Below, in pieces: positions 22,950 to 33,915 of a stretch of DNA of 64,000 bases. The notes beneath the pieces were generated by a model that was given only the letters and a program-made list of their open reading frames with translations, was not told the origin of the DNA and ran no database searches. The translations under genes were made by a program, and so were the position numbers. The number at the start of each line of letters is the position of its first letter. The stretch's first letter is position 1. Source of the stretch: Moniliophthora roreri (Eukaryota > Basidiomycota > Agaricomycetes > Agaricales > Marasmiaceae); NCBI GenBank assembly GCA_001466705.2, contig LATX02000198.1, positions 248,001 through 312,000 of the forward strand, read 5' to 3'.

Positions 22950-24090
22950 ATGGACCTTGCTCATCATCAGGTCTTCGTACCTTCCTTTACCGACTATCCG
23001 AAGGACACGAACACTCCCTTATCAAGCATCCTATGTCATAAAAGCAGAGTCTTCATAGACCTCAGGCCCTGTGATTTGACTTGTCGTTTGCAGGACAAGG
23101 TTACGGTTTACCTGGGAGACTTAGGTACGAATCCAGATGACTCGTTTTCCACGTATACGAGCATAAAATTACTTTCAGGACTGCTATGCTTTCACCCATT
23201 CAGCCGTTTCCAGTGACTCTACTCATGATTCACGATCGCTCGGTGAATCATGATTTGCGTCACAGTGTTGGAGAAGGGACCTCCAAGCCAATACCAACAT
23301 ACGCGATACACCTCGTCTTCCATTAATGCAACGACTCGGAAAGAATTCAGCGTACTCGACGCGGATCACCAATGGATTACTGTTCATTACTCGGGAAATC
23401 GGAAGAATCATCGAGTTGGATTTGGGTAGTTGGTATTAGCAAAGGTGTGATTTCGAACACCTCGTTCTTCACCGCTACACATGACTGACATGAACGATGA
23501 CTGTCCAGGGACAACTGCACGCTTTTATGTCGAGGAACCAACCCTTACAACGGTCACACCCAGTGCTAACGAACCTACGAATTTTCTCAAGACTACTACC
23601 TTGCTGAATCCACAAGTGGGCGCAGTCATGCCTTGGATGTTCTTCCTCGTCATCCGGCGTTCGCCGCCGCTCATTCCAAAAACCATCGGCACAATCTGGA
23701 TTTCGTCTAGCGCGGCTTGGTCTTCCTTATGGAACCATTCTGAATACCTGATAATCTAACCCGGAGCATACAAAACTGAGACAGGAACAGAGTTTCAGAT
23801 CCAAACTGAAGCTGCGAAGCGAAGCAGTGGTTGATGAGTCGAATGCAGTGCTTGCTGCAATACAGGACGAAGCATGTGTGAGATTACTATATCATATGCA
23901 GAGGTATGCACCCATCCAGTGTACGTCCGGTACCCTGACTGATTGTGTATCTGCAGTGCCGTTCCCCGGGCCATTCCCATCGAAGAAGATTCCGACAAGT
24001 ATATCGTGGAGTGCTCGCAGATGCTCGGCGAGCAGTTGGTTGAAGGGTTTGATAGGAGGTACGTATGTTTTATTTTCCTACTTCGTTGAT
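22950..24090 (+). pseudogene. gene X, copy 3, degraded
   Basis: Recognisable blocks are YLGDLGTNPDDSFSTYTS, TTARFYVEEPTLTTVTPSAN, WMFFLVIRRSPPLIPKTIGT and EEDSDKYIVECSQMLGEQLV. Indels in the first block (GACAAGGTTACGGTTTACC) and an insertion near 23160 break the frame. It is more diverged from copy 1 than copy 2 is. Confidence 0.5.
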
Positions 24091-24119
24091 GTTCATTCGG
24101 TTTTATAGTAGATTCGAGT

Positions 24120-25076
24120 AGTAGAAGGACGTGGACGGAATCATGCCACCTATATCGATCTGCTTTACGCGCACTGGTGGAAGTGGGATACGTCTGTCAA
24201 AGAGGTCATGGATAGACAATCTAGTAGGTTCTCTATTTGGTTTGTGTCCAGTATCTGCTGTCATGTCAGGTGGAAGCTGACTTGCGCGCTTGACACTTGA
24301 TAGGGCATCTCGAATACACCGGCCTAGACCATCGCGAATACGAACCAGTACGCCAGGGGTTATGGCAAGACCCCCTTCGTTGTATACCAAGGCGAATGGA
24401 ACGTCATACAGCGGTTTTTTTGAGTGGGAATTCATTCCCATGGCTAGGCATCTTGGTTCGTCCTCTCTATCGTAGCGGCTTTGGCGTGTTGCTTATACCT
24501 CCGTTTCCTCAGGTATGGCGATTGCGCCGTTTGGCGTTTTGGCAGGCGGAAAACTGCGCACTGTTGCCGAAGAACAAAGGCGTCTCGAATTAGGTGAAGA
24601 GGGTCGGAAGACGTTGGGTGATTGAAAGCGGAATGATACCCAAGCCAAAGTTCCTAGAGCCCTTGAAGGTCGCGGCTGAATTGGGTGCGAAGAGTATCAC
24701 TTCTGGTAAGTTGTCGCAGTCTATTTCTTCGTCTGTCATTCCCTTGTCTTACGATATTTCAAAGTGGCTATTACATACATGATGCAAAGACAATTCACGT
24801 CTTTCCCATCATCGAAGGTCGCAAAGTCGAGCATTTGCAGCAAGACCTCGAAGCGCTTACGGCTGAACGGATCAAGTTTTTGGAGAGTAAAGTTGAGTTT
24901 GACGTTGGGTTCCCGACGTCGATGATTGTGAGTTGTATTTTCTTTAAGCAATGGCGACGTAGGCTAATAGTTGGTTATTTCAGGGCGACGGCAGTGATAT
25001 ATTCATTGGTCTGAAGATGGCAGGAACGTACCAAAGGATTCCTTATCCGAAGCCTTTGGGTGCGCCTGAACTGTGA
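24120..25076 (+). pseudogene. aldo/keto reductase AKR-b, relic in unit B
   Basis: Only the C-terminal two thirds is present, starting at ATYIDLLYAHWWKWDTSVKE. Blocks in order: [20 protein letters not shown] (frame-corrected), [32 protein letters not shown] followed by a stop, IHVFPIIEGRKVEHLQQDLE, and an intact final exon GDGSDIFIGLKMAGTYQRIP...LGAPEL ending at 25076. The N-terminal half is replaced by the end of gene X, as in unit A. Unlike unit A, the middle is in normal orientation. Non-functional. Confidence 0.8.
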
Positions 25077-25198
25077 GTAGGATAGCACTGACAGGACAAA
25101 AAAGGAAACTAGAGTTTAACATTAATATAGAAGGCGGTAACGAATAAATACCACTCAGTCAAATAGAATGCCTCGTTTCTTTGAAGTCTTAGGTTTTT

Positions 25199-25790
25199 GT
25201 CTGAACATGGTGGATTTTCCTGATGCGTCGGCACTTGGAATTTTTGAGCTCGCAGTCTACCAAGGCCATCGATGATTTCGACTTTCATGTCTAGGATCCG
25301 CTCTCAGCTCTCTTCGAAGGTCTCGAGGTTCCATACTCATCCGAGGCGAAACAGAATGGTACATGGAAAGGTCACGGTCGGTTTAGGTGCGTGTCCCGGG
25401 TTCAGTTCCAATTGGAATTGACGAGAAGACCACATTGACCGTTCACCGACGCATCAAAACGATTCTGACGATGAAGAGAGCCATGGAGAAGGTGGAGATG
25501 GCTGGGAAGATGAACTTGGGGATGGAGGTGTGCCTGATGATGTAGGCCCCGAGGAGAAGGGGTACTTCACCGGCCTATGTTAATTCGAAAAATACGAGGC
25601 ATTTGATGATTATGCTTAATGCAATAAACCCGTCTGCTTGAAGAATTTGGGTATTTGTTCTGTGTACCATGTATCAAGGCGGTGTATTGCTATACAGGGG
25701 CTGTCCTATATGTGATAAACGAGGCAATGTGGAGGAGTTGCGTCGTCTTGCATTGCTCATCGAAGCATCCCAGAAAAGAAAACTAAACCT
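25199..25790 (+). pseudogene. broken partial copy of the C2H2/RING gene at 29749
   Basis: From 25199 the sequence parallels 28989-30500. Its upstream part matches 28989-29050 and then 29285-29420, so about 230 bp of the original is missing. The protein part retains DDEESHGEGGDGWEDELGDG and GVPDDVGPEEKGYFTG, then a stop. RING fragments follow (CVPCIKAVYCYTGA... and CPICDKRGNVEELRR with small changes). The two N-terminal zinc fingers are absent. It lies directly downstream of the last AKR-b relic. Confidence 0.8.
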
Positions 25791-26016
25791 GAAGCAGGAT
25801 CCCAAAGTGACGTGAAGTAAGTAGGTGGAAATCAGGTGGTTTACACCGTAAAATAATACAAGACCATTTTCGTCGTAGTTACCAGTGAATATTCCGATGG
25901 TGTCCGTGGTAGAGATGATGTAGGTGCAGTGGAACTTGGAAGGAGCGCGTTCTCATCGACGCGTTCCTTCCCGCCGTCGCCACCACTACAGCATCCATCA
26001 TTGACTAACGGCGGAC

Positions 26017-28364
26017 ATGGAAAGCATTTCACAGGCTGTCGAGTGCGAGTGCCTTGAGGCTCTGCTGGTTATTTAGCTCCAGCGACGTCGACTGTTGAGC
26101 AGGTATGTTGGTTAAACCGTGGTGGAATCAAACTCCTCGCTAACTTTACTCAGGATGGTGCATCACCAGTATCAGCTACACAGATACCACTACCATCTTC
26201 ACCAGCTCAGTCTGTACGAGAAGATGAGGTTCGATACATTCAGTGTACCAAATCCCTTGAATTTTGCTTATTGGTACTACTCGTAGCCTGCATTACACTA
26301 TGGAACAGCTCCCCGGCCAGCCGATGCAATAGGAAAGGCCGAAGAAAAGACGGGTCCGATGCTCCAACAGTCATGGGAGAAATTGTTGTCGGCAGTTGAG
26401 AAATATGACGATGGGATGGTGAAGAATTGGAAGGAAGATATTGATACCCTACTGGTTTTTGTACGTTTGCCTGAGACTATCGTGATGAAGACTTTCTAAA
26501 CAACGGACAGGCTGGTCTCTTCTCTGCTATCGTAACCGCCTTTGTTATCGAATCGTATCAATGGCTCTCAGAAGATCCCGCAGACACCACGGTCACCGTT
26601 CTCACCCAGATTGCAATACAATTGAACACTTCGCAGCCCATGCCCCTTGTACGCCCAGATTTCGAACCAAATGCATCCTCCATCCGCATCAACTGCTTTT
26701 GGTTCCTCAGCCTCGTCTTCAGCCTCACATCTGCACTTTTCGGGCTTCTATGTAAACAGTGGCTTCGAGAGCAACAGCGAGACCCGCCAACTAAAACGCC
26801 GGCAGAGGCGCTAGCGCTCCGACAGATGCGTCGAGATAGCTTTGAGAAGTGGGGAGTGTCACCGTTCTTGTCGGTGCTTCCCATCCTACTCGAGGTCGCA
26901 TTGTTGCTCTTTTTCGTCGGGATCTTGGATTTATTGTGGAACCGGCATCCCATCCCATTTGCATTCTGTTTCGTTGCAGTTGTGCTCAGTGCAGGACTGT
27001 ATTTTTTCACCATGTTCCTTCCGGTATTGGCTCTCTTCCTCCAGAGGTCCAGTTGGCTATCCTACCAGTTCATATGTCCATACAAATCGCCACAGGCATG
27101 GGCAATTTACCGTCTCTCAATCAAGGTACTCCATGCACTCGACAAAATCCCATTCACCAAGTTCTACAGTCAGAGGTGGCCGGGAAGATTAATGACTCAC
27201 ATATGGAGCCCTGCCTCAGACTGGTCCTCATTTGACCTTGCAGTGATTAGACAGTCGAGCATTCTGTCAGAGGCCTCTTCCTCTCTCAACGTTTACGAGC
27301 TGCGCGCATTCCAATGGTCATTCACCATATTCCAGGATAGTCCATCGATGTTACCTCATCTTCAGAATGTTTTGGGTACAATACCACCTTCTGCGGTGAT
27401 GTCAGCTGTACTTGGAGATTGGAATCACACAATGTGGGGAGATATCCAAAAGTCGGATGTTGAGCTCTGGTTCCGCGATCGATGGGCACTTCGGAGATCC
27501 ATGGGCTGGTATATTGAATATGCGCCTCGCCCGAATTTGAGGGATCCTACTCTTCTCCACTCGGAAGGGATTGGATTACTGTCTTTTCATCAGGCCTTGC
27601 GAGGAATTGCAAGCCGGAGAGGCATGTACGGACACCTCATTCGTTACCTCGTTCGCACCATCCAGTCGCACCATGCAGATCTGCAGAAACTCTTGAACCT
27701 CCGGTTTGTCATACCGTTCACTGTCATCGAGAAATTGTGGATACATAATGATCCTAACATCCGAGGGCAGAGTTCTCAATTACTACCCTTCTTCGAAGAA
27801 GCTTTCTCCATGGATCCACAATATGATGAAGATCGTCACGATGGGGAACGGTTAGCGTTCATCTCTGCCTTGACGAAGCATCTCAACCATACAGAGTTCA
27901 CTTCGTACGTGGCGACAAGTGCTCGTGGGCAGGAATTCATACGTTTTGTTCATGATCAGATCATTTCACGAGGTTTATACCAGTCTCTCCACCACCAGGA
28001 ACTGATATTGAATTGGGGTCGGGTAACTCAGCGGGTTACAGAGATAGGACATCAACCTGCAGACTATTTTGCACCTATCCTTGTGTTCTCTGAAGAGCCA
28101 ACAGCTCAAGCCACACATGCTGGTATCTCCGTCCTAAGCATCAACGCTGACCATCCTCAAGCAGACGGCGAAAACAACGTTCGCCAGTCTGACCTCGATA
28201 TGGACAACAATGATCAAGTAAGTAGTGTTCCAGGCTCCGTGGAACAAGGCCGGCAAGGCATTGAAGTCGGGGGAGTTGGTGCTGACGGGCGTGTATAGTT
28301 CGAGCGAGTTGCTCTCTGCTCATCGTACCGTCTACTTTGGGCTTACTGTGTCCGAACAGGGTAA
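26017..28364 (+). CDS. DUF6535-domain membrane protein
   Basis: The DUF6535 region is clear. An exon 26287-26460 ends DDGMVKNWKEDIDTLLVF. It splices in phase to AGLFSAIVTAFVIESYQWL (26511 on), then VRPDFEPNASSIRINCFWFL, SLTSALFGLLCKQWLREQ, LLEVALLLFFVGILDLLW and a further hydrophobic stretch at about residues 200-225. This gives roughly four membrane helices followed by a long, probably cytosolic, helical C-terminal part. An earlier exon (26154-26228, DGASPVSATQIPLPSSPAQS) also joins in phase. The start is unresolved: an ATG at 26017 works if GTTATT (26070) is the donor. At the 3' end a GTAAGT intron (28218-28298) leads to FERVALCSSYRLLWAYCVRT and a stop at 28364; read-through would stop at 28298. 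Function unknown; the family is confined to mushrooms and relatives. Confidence 0.75.
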
Positions 28365-29748
28365 GGTGGATACACCTAGGCCTCATGCCACGTCTGCTTG
28401 TATCAGCCTTCGACACACATGAGCTTTACTTTCTTTTTTTTGTCCGTGTTACACTACAACTTAGTTCGCTCGGCAGAGTTAATAAAGATACGATCTTTCC
28501 ATGTACGGCTTCACGAGTTGAGCATCAACCATCTCGTGGGAGGTTGGCGGTCAAAATGAGATGCAGGCTAGCTTACATCAATGCGCCTCGAAGTCGTCGA
28601 AGACGTCTTGAACTGTTTTGAAGACGGTAGAGCGGTCTATGATATGAGTTAGGTGTTGTCATTCAAGCGAGCGGGAATACGCTGCCGATCTAGAACAAAT
28701 ATGCATCGCTGTGCTTCTATTTCAAGAGATGGTACCTCAACAAAGTGCCGCTGCGATTTATCATTGATGGAAAATGGTTGGCATTACATGGAATTATTAG
28801 AAGAGAACGGCCTATGTAGAACAGCCCGGCGTCTATCATGGGAGGATATCATCAGTAACGAAGAAATTGAAGTTTGATCGGGAACCTGCAGCCTGAGGCT
28901 CAGACGATTAGGACAGGTTGGGCGACGATATAGAACAAGCTTGAAGAATACGGTTTATGTACTACTTCTCAAGGGGAACCTCGAGTTCTTGTCTGAACAA
29001 AAGTGGATTTTTTTGGCGTGTCGGTACTCAAAAATTTTGGGGCCCGCGGTCTCTTCCAGGTCTCTTCCTCACTACCAATGCCATAGTCCGTACGTCTGAG
29101 GACTTATTCTGTGGTCATCACCTTTTACGCACTCCTGACTCCACTATGCGCAACCTTCCAAAACATCAAGCAACTCGAAGTCAAAGTCGTCTGTGAATTC
29201 ACGGCCATTCACCCACTGCCACATACACAGCACCAATCTCTGTCGATACCAACCAAGGTCGCACTCTAGTTCGTTCAACTATGTACCAAGGCCATCGTAG
29301 TTTCGACGTTTTACCTGATGTCTAGGATCCGCTTTCAACTCTCTCTGGAGGTTTCGAATCTCCTTACTCTCCGAGGCGAAAGAGAGTGGTCGTGGAAAGG
29401 TTATGGTCAGTTGTAGGTGTGTATTCCAGGTCTTGCTTTCAGTTTCTTAGAATTGACGAGTCTCTCATAGCACTCCGAGTGTTCTCTGAGTTTGAATAAA
29501 TACAGATTGTCTTCTCGAGCAACGATAAGGACTCCTATTTACCTGTGTTTCACATCTCGGTCATTCAAGAATGCAGACGTGGGGTATAGGGGTTTATTTA
29601 CCGGAGGATAGTATACCGACGAAAAGAGTCTAAGACATCAATGGAGAAGCGTATATTAGAAAGGCGACCCCGCAAACCAATTCCAACACAACTTGACCAG
29701 TTACACCCATCATCTCAATTCGAACAAACCCAAAGCCCATAACTCACA
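28365..29748. other. intergenic with decayed repeats
   Basis: No intact gene. At about 28590-28640 a frame RLEVVEDVLNCFEDGRAVYD resembles the relic at the window start. From 28989 to 29420 the DNA is the parent of the copy at 25199-25400. Short frames at 28653-28877 and 28957-29196 have no recognisable motif. Confidence 0.4.
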
Positions 29749-30505
29749 ATGGAGTTCCATTACGAAGTCTTTGACCTCGACCACTCCTACTGCGCCCCCT
29801 GTGACGAATACTTTGTCGATCTCAAATCCCGGGCACGACATATCCAGTCCTCGGTAACACATCCTCAGTGTCGGGTCTGCCAGAGACGATTTTTGAATAA
29901 GAATACTCTACGTGTGGTATGTATACGTTCTCTTCCTCTACCGCTTCATATCAACTCACTGGTTGACCTACCCACAGCATTACATCAATGCACCATACCA
30001 TCACTACTGCGTCGCATGCGATAAGCTCTTCGCGACTGCCGCTGGATTTCAGGTCCACATTGATCGTTCACCGATGCATAACGATGATTCTGATGACGAA
30101 GAGAATTATAAAGAAGGCGAAGATGGATGGGAAGATGAACTTGGTACGGAGGTGTACCCCGATGGTGTAGGCCCCGAGGAGAGGGAGTACTCCACCGGCC
30201 CGGGTGGATTCGAGGAGTACGAGGCGTTTGATGATTATGATTTCGAGGATCTAGAGGAATTGGCTGATCCGCCCTTCGAGTTTGGAGATAACGAGGACGA
30301 GGATACAGACGACGAGGATACGAAGGAACAGTTTGAATGCCCCATGTGTGAAAAGGGCGATAAACCCGTCTGCTCGACAAAGTGTGGTCATTTATTCTGT
30401 GTTCCGTGTATCAAGGCAGCATATCACTATACGGGTGCATGTCCTATATGTGATGAAGCAGGCAAAGCGGAAGAGTTGAGGCGGGTGTTCATTACTTGTA
30501 CATGA
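29749..30505 (+). CDS. C2H2 and RING-type zinc-finger protein
   Basis: Two exons (29749-29916 and 29978-30505; 61-nt intron, phase 0) give 231 residues. The N-terminal third has two or three C2H2-like fingers: YCAPCDEYFVDLKSRARHIQ, CRVCQRRFLNKNTLRVHYIN and YCVACDKLFATAAGFQVHID. A long acidic linker follows (residues about 90-175, rich in D and E). The C-terminus is a RING: CPMC, then CSTKCGHLFCVPCIKAA and GACPICDE. A RING of this form would normally act as an E3 ubiquitin ligase. The fingers may bind nucleic acid or a substrate. A broken partial copy lies at 25199-25790. Confidence 0.85.
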
Positions 30506-30806
30506 TTTTCCTTTCAATATACCCTTTTGCATCACTATTAGCTTTCAACATGGACGAATCCTGTCGGCGTTTCACCAGTCTAATAGCAGAGGCGTTTTCC
30601 ATGATTGTTTTCCTTTTGACGACGTTACCGAGGATCCTGATATATGTAATAAACTAGAGGTTGTGTACTGAGGCATCGTATCTGATACTCTACAGTGCCT
30701 AGCACAAGAAGTAATGAAATCCTCGCTGATAAATGACCCCGGCCGATGTGCTGCCCAATGTCCTATGTTCTTGACCGTAAACTGATCAGCTGGCCAGCTC
30801 AATATG

Positions 30807-31640
30807 CTATCGTTCCATCCGCGGGTATAAAGTTCTGTCCGTGTCCTCATCTGCTTCTGATATCGAATCACCAACTACATTCAATAGGATTAGTATATAC
30901 CACAGAACACACGAATCATCCATACCATCAGCTTCGAGGCTGTTGTAGGATTCCAATGTATCAAAGGCGATCGTAGACACTGAATCTTCCAAATCTTCAA
31001 AGCGATCATCTTGGAGAATAGGGAGATCGACAGAACGAGCAAGGCGTGTTGTTGCGGGAGAGAGCCGACGAAGAAGATGAAGTTTCTCAGTGGCATCGTA
31101 ATGGTCAAGATCCCAGTGCCGATGATGGAAACATGTGTTAGCTGAGAAAGACGGGAGCCCTAAAGATGCTTGCATCCCTTCTGATATCTCTGCTTGTCCT
31201 GTGCAGTCGAAAGACCAGTAGTATTTTTTGCCCCCAACCCAACGTCAGACTGTCTCGTCATCCAAAGGGCTGGGAATCTGTCGAATGAATAGGAACACTG
31301 TAACTGACGAGTTGTGTTGCATGACGTGGATACAGGCGTGCTCTTCAGTGCAGGTGCGTCGGAAATCAAGCCAGAATTTGCTGTGTATGGCTAAGTTGCA
31401 TGTTAACCAACTGATTCCGGAAGACAATGCTGGAGCATACAATATTCTTCCCATTCGTCTTCATAAACTCGCAACTGACTGAATACACTGTGCGCCTGAG
31501 CAAACCACGATTCCAGTTGTACACTGCGCAGGACCGTCAATATGACTGGATTTAATGAATCATCGAAATCAACTTGCTCTACCGTCCTGCTTTTTGGGAG
31601 TATTTCACTATACATGTCATTAATTTCCGCCGGTCTGAAT
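30807..31640 (-). CDS. unrecognised multi-exon gene
   Basis: I do not recognise it. Several coding-like blocks follow one another on the minus strand: FRPAEINDMYSEILPKSRTV with RVYEDEWEEYCMLQHCLPES (31650-31405), then FWLDFRRTCTEEHACIHVMQ and FIRQIPSPLDDE (about 31375-31250), then GQAEISEGMQASLGLPSFSA and LRRLSPATTRLARSVDLPIL (31205-30960). The last junction closes in phase (GTATGG...TGTAG) onto an acidic tail GDSISEADEDTDRTLYPR ending at 30807. Two internal junctions do not close in phase by eye and no start codon is clear, so this may be a decaying gene. Confidence 0.35.
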
Positions 31641-31953
31641 CTGAAAGAGTTATGAGGGCATTAGTGTGCACTGAACTTAAAAAATTGGGAGTCGGAGGGA
31701 AGATGTACTCTACAGTGGCTGTGCGTGGTCCGTGCGCTTATCGCGTCCGTTCGGCCGCAGCGTTGTCAGTTGATGACCACCACCATCATCTCACTGCACT
31801 GGCGGTTTTGGACTTTGTAGATGTGAGTTTCAAGGTCATTTTATAGTCATAATCCACTACAAAACTAACCTTTTTCTGTTCAGTCCTGGACCAATCCACT
31901 CAATTCTGGTTTCTAGTTGAAAGACCCAGGTTGGCCAGAACTGGGCAGGCAAC

Positions 31954-33534
31954 ATGCCGGGTTACCACACTTATGGTACGAACTCACGCAGCAATAGCGG
32001 AACTCCCCCATCATATTACACCAGTGAACACAATACTCGCCCCCCTTCTTATCGAGCTTCCGATCATAGGCCGCGCTCAGCTGGCTACTCTGTTCCGGGT
32101 GCAATCCCATCCAATGACCCAGAAGCTTCTCCATCAACAGATCTTACTCCCTTGCTTCATCAAAAACGACGTCGGTGTGGCTTCACTAACGTTGTTTTTG
32201 GGGTCTTTTGTTTGGTTGTCATTTACGCACTTTTCCGCTATTTCATTTACTTTTACAACTCCTGGAAGTGGCTTGAAGGATATGCATATTGGGAGGATAT
32301 AACACCTTCTCTGAACTGCTCGTCAGTTGGCACTCGCGAGTATACCGGTATTCTGTCGTACATGCCAGAAGGTTTCCATCCCTACACTTCTTGCTCTTCT
32401 ACACCTGTCACAATCCACGGCCGCAAAATCAAATCTCCTTCTTCATGCTGGTCCGAAGCATTTCAGCGCGAGGAGCAGACAATTGACGACGAGGGGAATC
32501 AGGACATCCGTAACGTCACCAGGACTATCACCAAGGCTAGATGGCTAGTCGATTTTAATGAATTGGATTGTGTTCCCACCTGGGATTCGGACCAGCCAAA
32601 CCCGGTTCCAGACCAGCATTGCCACGAATACGGGATTCGAATGTACTCTGCATTTATGAGGGTTTCTTCTATACCCCCGGGTCTCAATGCACTGGAGGCA
32701 TGCAGAAATACATCCTCTGTCTTTCATGGCAACCCAATCCATCCGAACCAGTGCCTAGAGGAGGTCGATAAGCATGGAGAACCAATCCTCCGTGCCCAAT
32801 TCCTCGTAGATGAGGCGAGCTGTAGGGCGGTGTGGTCAAATGTCACAGCCGACGACCGGTGCTGGGGTTCCGGAGTTAAGAGGTATTCTGCATTTTTGGA
32901 GGAGATTCCAAGCGAGTTTGATGGGTTGAAGGTATGCCAAGAGGAACCTCAGATGATCATGGGGCAGAGAAAGAAACCAGATTCATGCGAGAAGGTAACT
33001 CTGTCCAGTAGATCGGAGAAAATTGTAGGAAGGTGGATGATTGACTATAATGTCCCCGAATGTCACACAAGACTAAAAGACATCAGGAAAATGGTAAGTA
33101 GTACACTTGTCTGGCATATAAGGTTATGTGATGACGCTAATGTTGCACGCATTCCAGGATTGTATTGAAAATGCCATGAGGGTAAGCAAATCTTTACAGT
33201 CCTGTATCGGGTACATCTAAAAAATGGGGAATAGCGCGTGGAGGCACAAGTCGTCGACATTCGGGATGAAGACGATTGGTATCGCATGTGTATGATCTTT
33301 GGTGATCTTTCGTTCTTGATTAATGCTCATTATATTCGGACAGGCACTACGACACCGTTGGACTGGCGTGGTGCACGATACCTTCCAACACGGTGCATAA
33401 TTAGGAGACCCGTGCGTAAAATTTACGATTTATATTGAGGCCCTCCAAGTGCTAATCTTTTTGATACATAGAGTTGGGTTAGCGAACACAAAGTTGCCCT
33501 ATTCGACGTCTTGGATCCCAGCTGTGTACGATAG
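31954..33534 (+). CDS. type II membrane protein with three cysteine-bearing ectodomain repeats
   Basis: Four exons (31954-33093, 33158-33181, 33235-33411, 33472-33534), all joined in phase 0, give 467 residues. A Ser/Pro/Tyr-rich cytosolic tail of about 70 residues ends in a basic stop-transfer (HQKRRRCGF). One membrane helix follows (VVFGVFCLVVIYALFRYFIY) with no cleavable signal, so the bulk should face outward. The ectodomain contains three related units of about 80-100 residues. Each has the pattern C-x-(S/Y)-G-(x)-(R/K)-x-Y-(S/T)-(A/G)-(F/I)-L...I/MP-x-(G/E)-F, a mid Cys, P-x-S/Q-C, then RWLVDFNELDC, AQFLVDEASC or RWMIDYNVPEC. Several N-x-S/T sites suggest glycosylation. A C-terminal part with an ALFDVLDPSC ending follows. 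I do not recognise the family. A surface or secretory-pathway role is inferred. Confidence 0.8.
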
Positions 33535-33915
33535 TGCATTGTTCCTCTTTTGTTAGCACGCCGCCCGAGTCCAGCTCATTTTGCTTCCTCGCTATCTGCT
33601 TTTGGTGACCCCGATTTCCAGTTTGCTTCTTTCAATTCCTCTTCTGTCATTCTTGCTGGCGTCTTGTAACTGAAGTGTTTTCTATACATCATGAAGTCAT
33701 ATCTGTACCATCGTAGAAACATATATACTCACTGCTGTTGACGAATGAGCGTTAACGAGCGCCCAATGGATGCTCACACGTGGAAAATTCAAGCGGCGCT
33801 TCAAATCACATCAAACGGGGCACTGAATTTCATCTCGCTGGACGAATTTACCCAGGCCCGACATTGTTCTCTTCAACGACTAACACCTTCCCTACAACAT
33901 TCAGCAGCAGCAACA
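33535..33915. other. intergenic/5' leader
   Basis: Pyrimidine-rich sequence (33595-33680) precedes the next gene. An upstream in-frame ATG at 33745 exists, but the ATG at 33916 (AACAATGG context) directly precedes the acidic N-terminus and is preferred. No other feature. Confidence 0.4.

Larger units (their letters stand above)
15039..25076. repeat. direct tandem duplication of a ~4.9-kb unit (M, X, AKR-b)
   Basis: Unit A (15039-19946) and unit B (19947-25076) carry the same order: M (minus), shared intergenic DNA, X (plus), AKR-b relic (plus). The junction at 19946/19947 joins a truncated AKR-b (GTCGAGCAT) directly to the TGATGAATAAATG sequence that in arm 2 follows AKR-a at 15039. In unit B, AKR-b runs on to its natural end. 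Confidence 0.8.
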
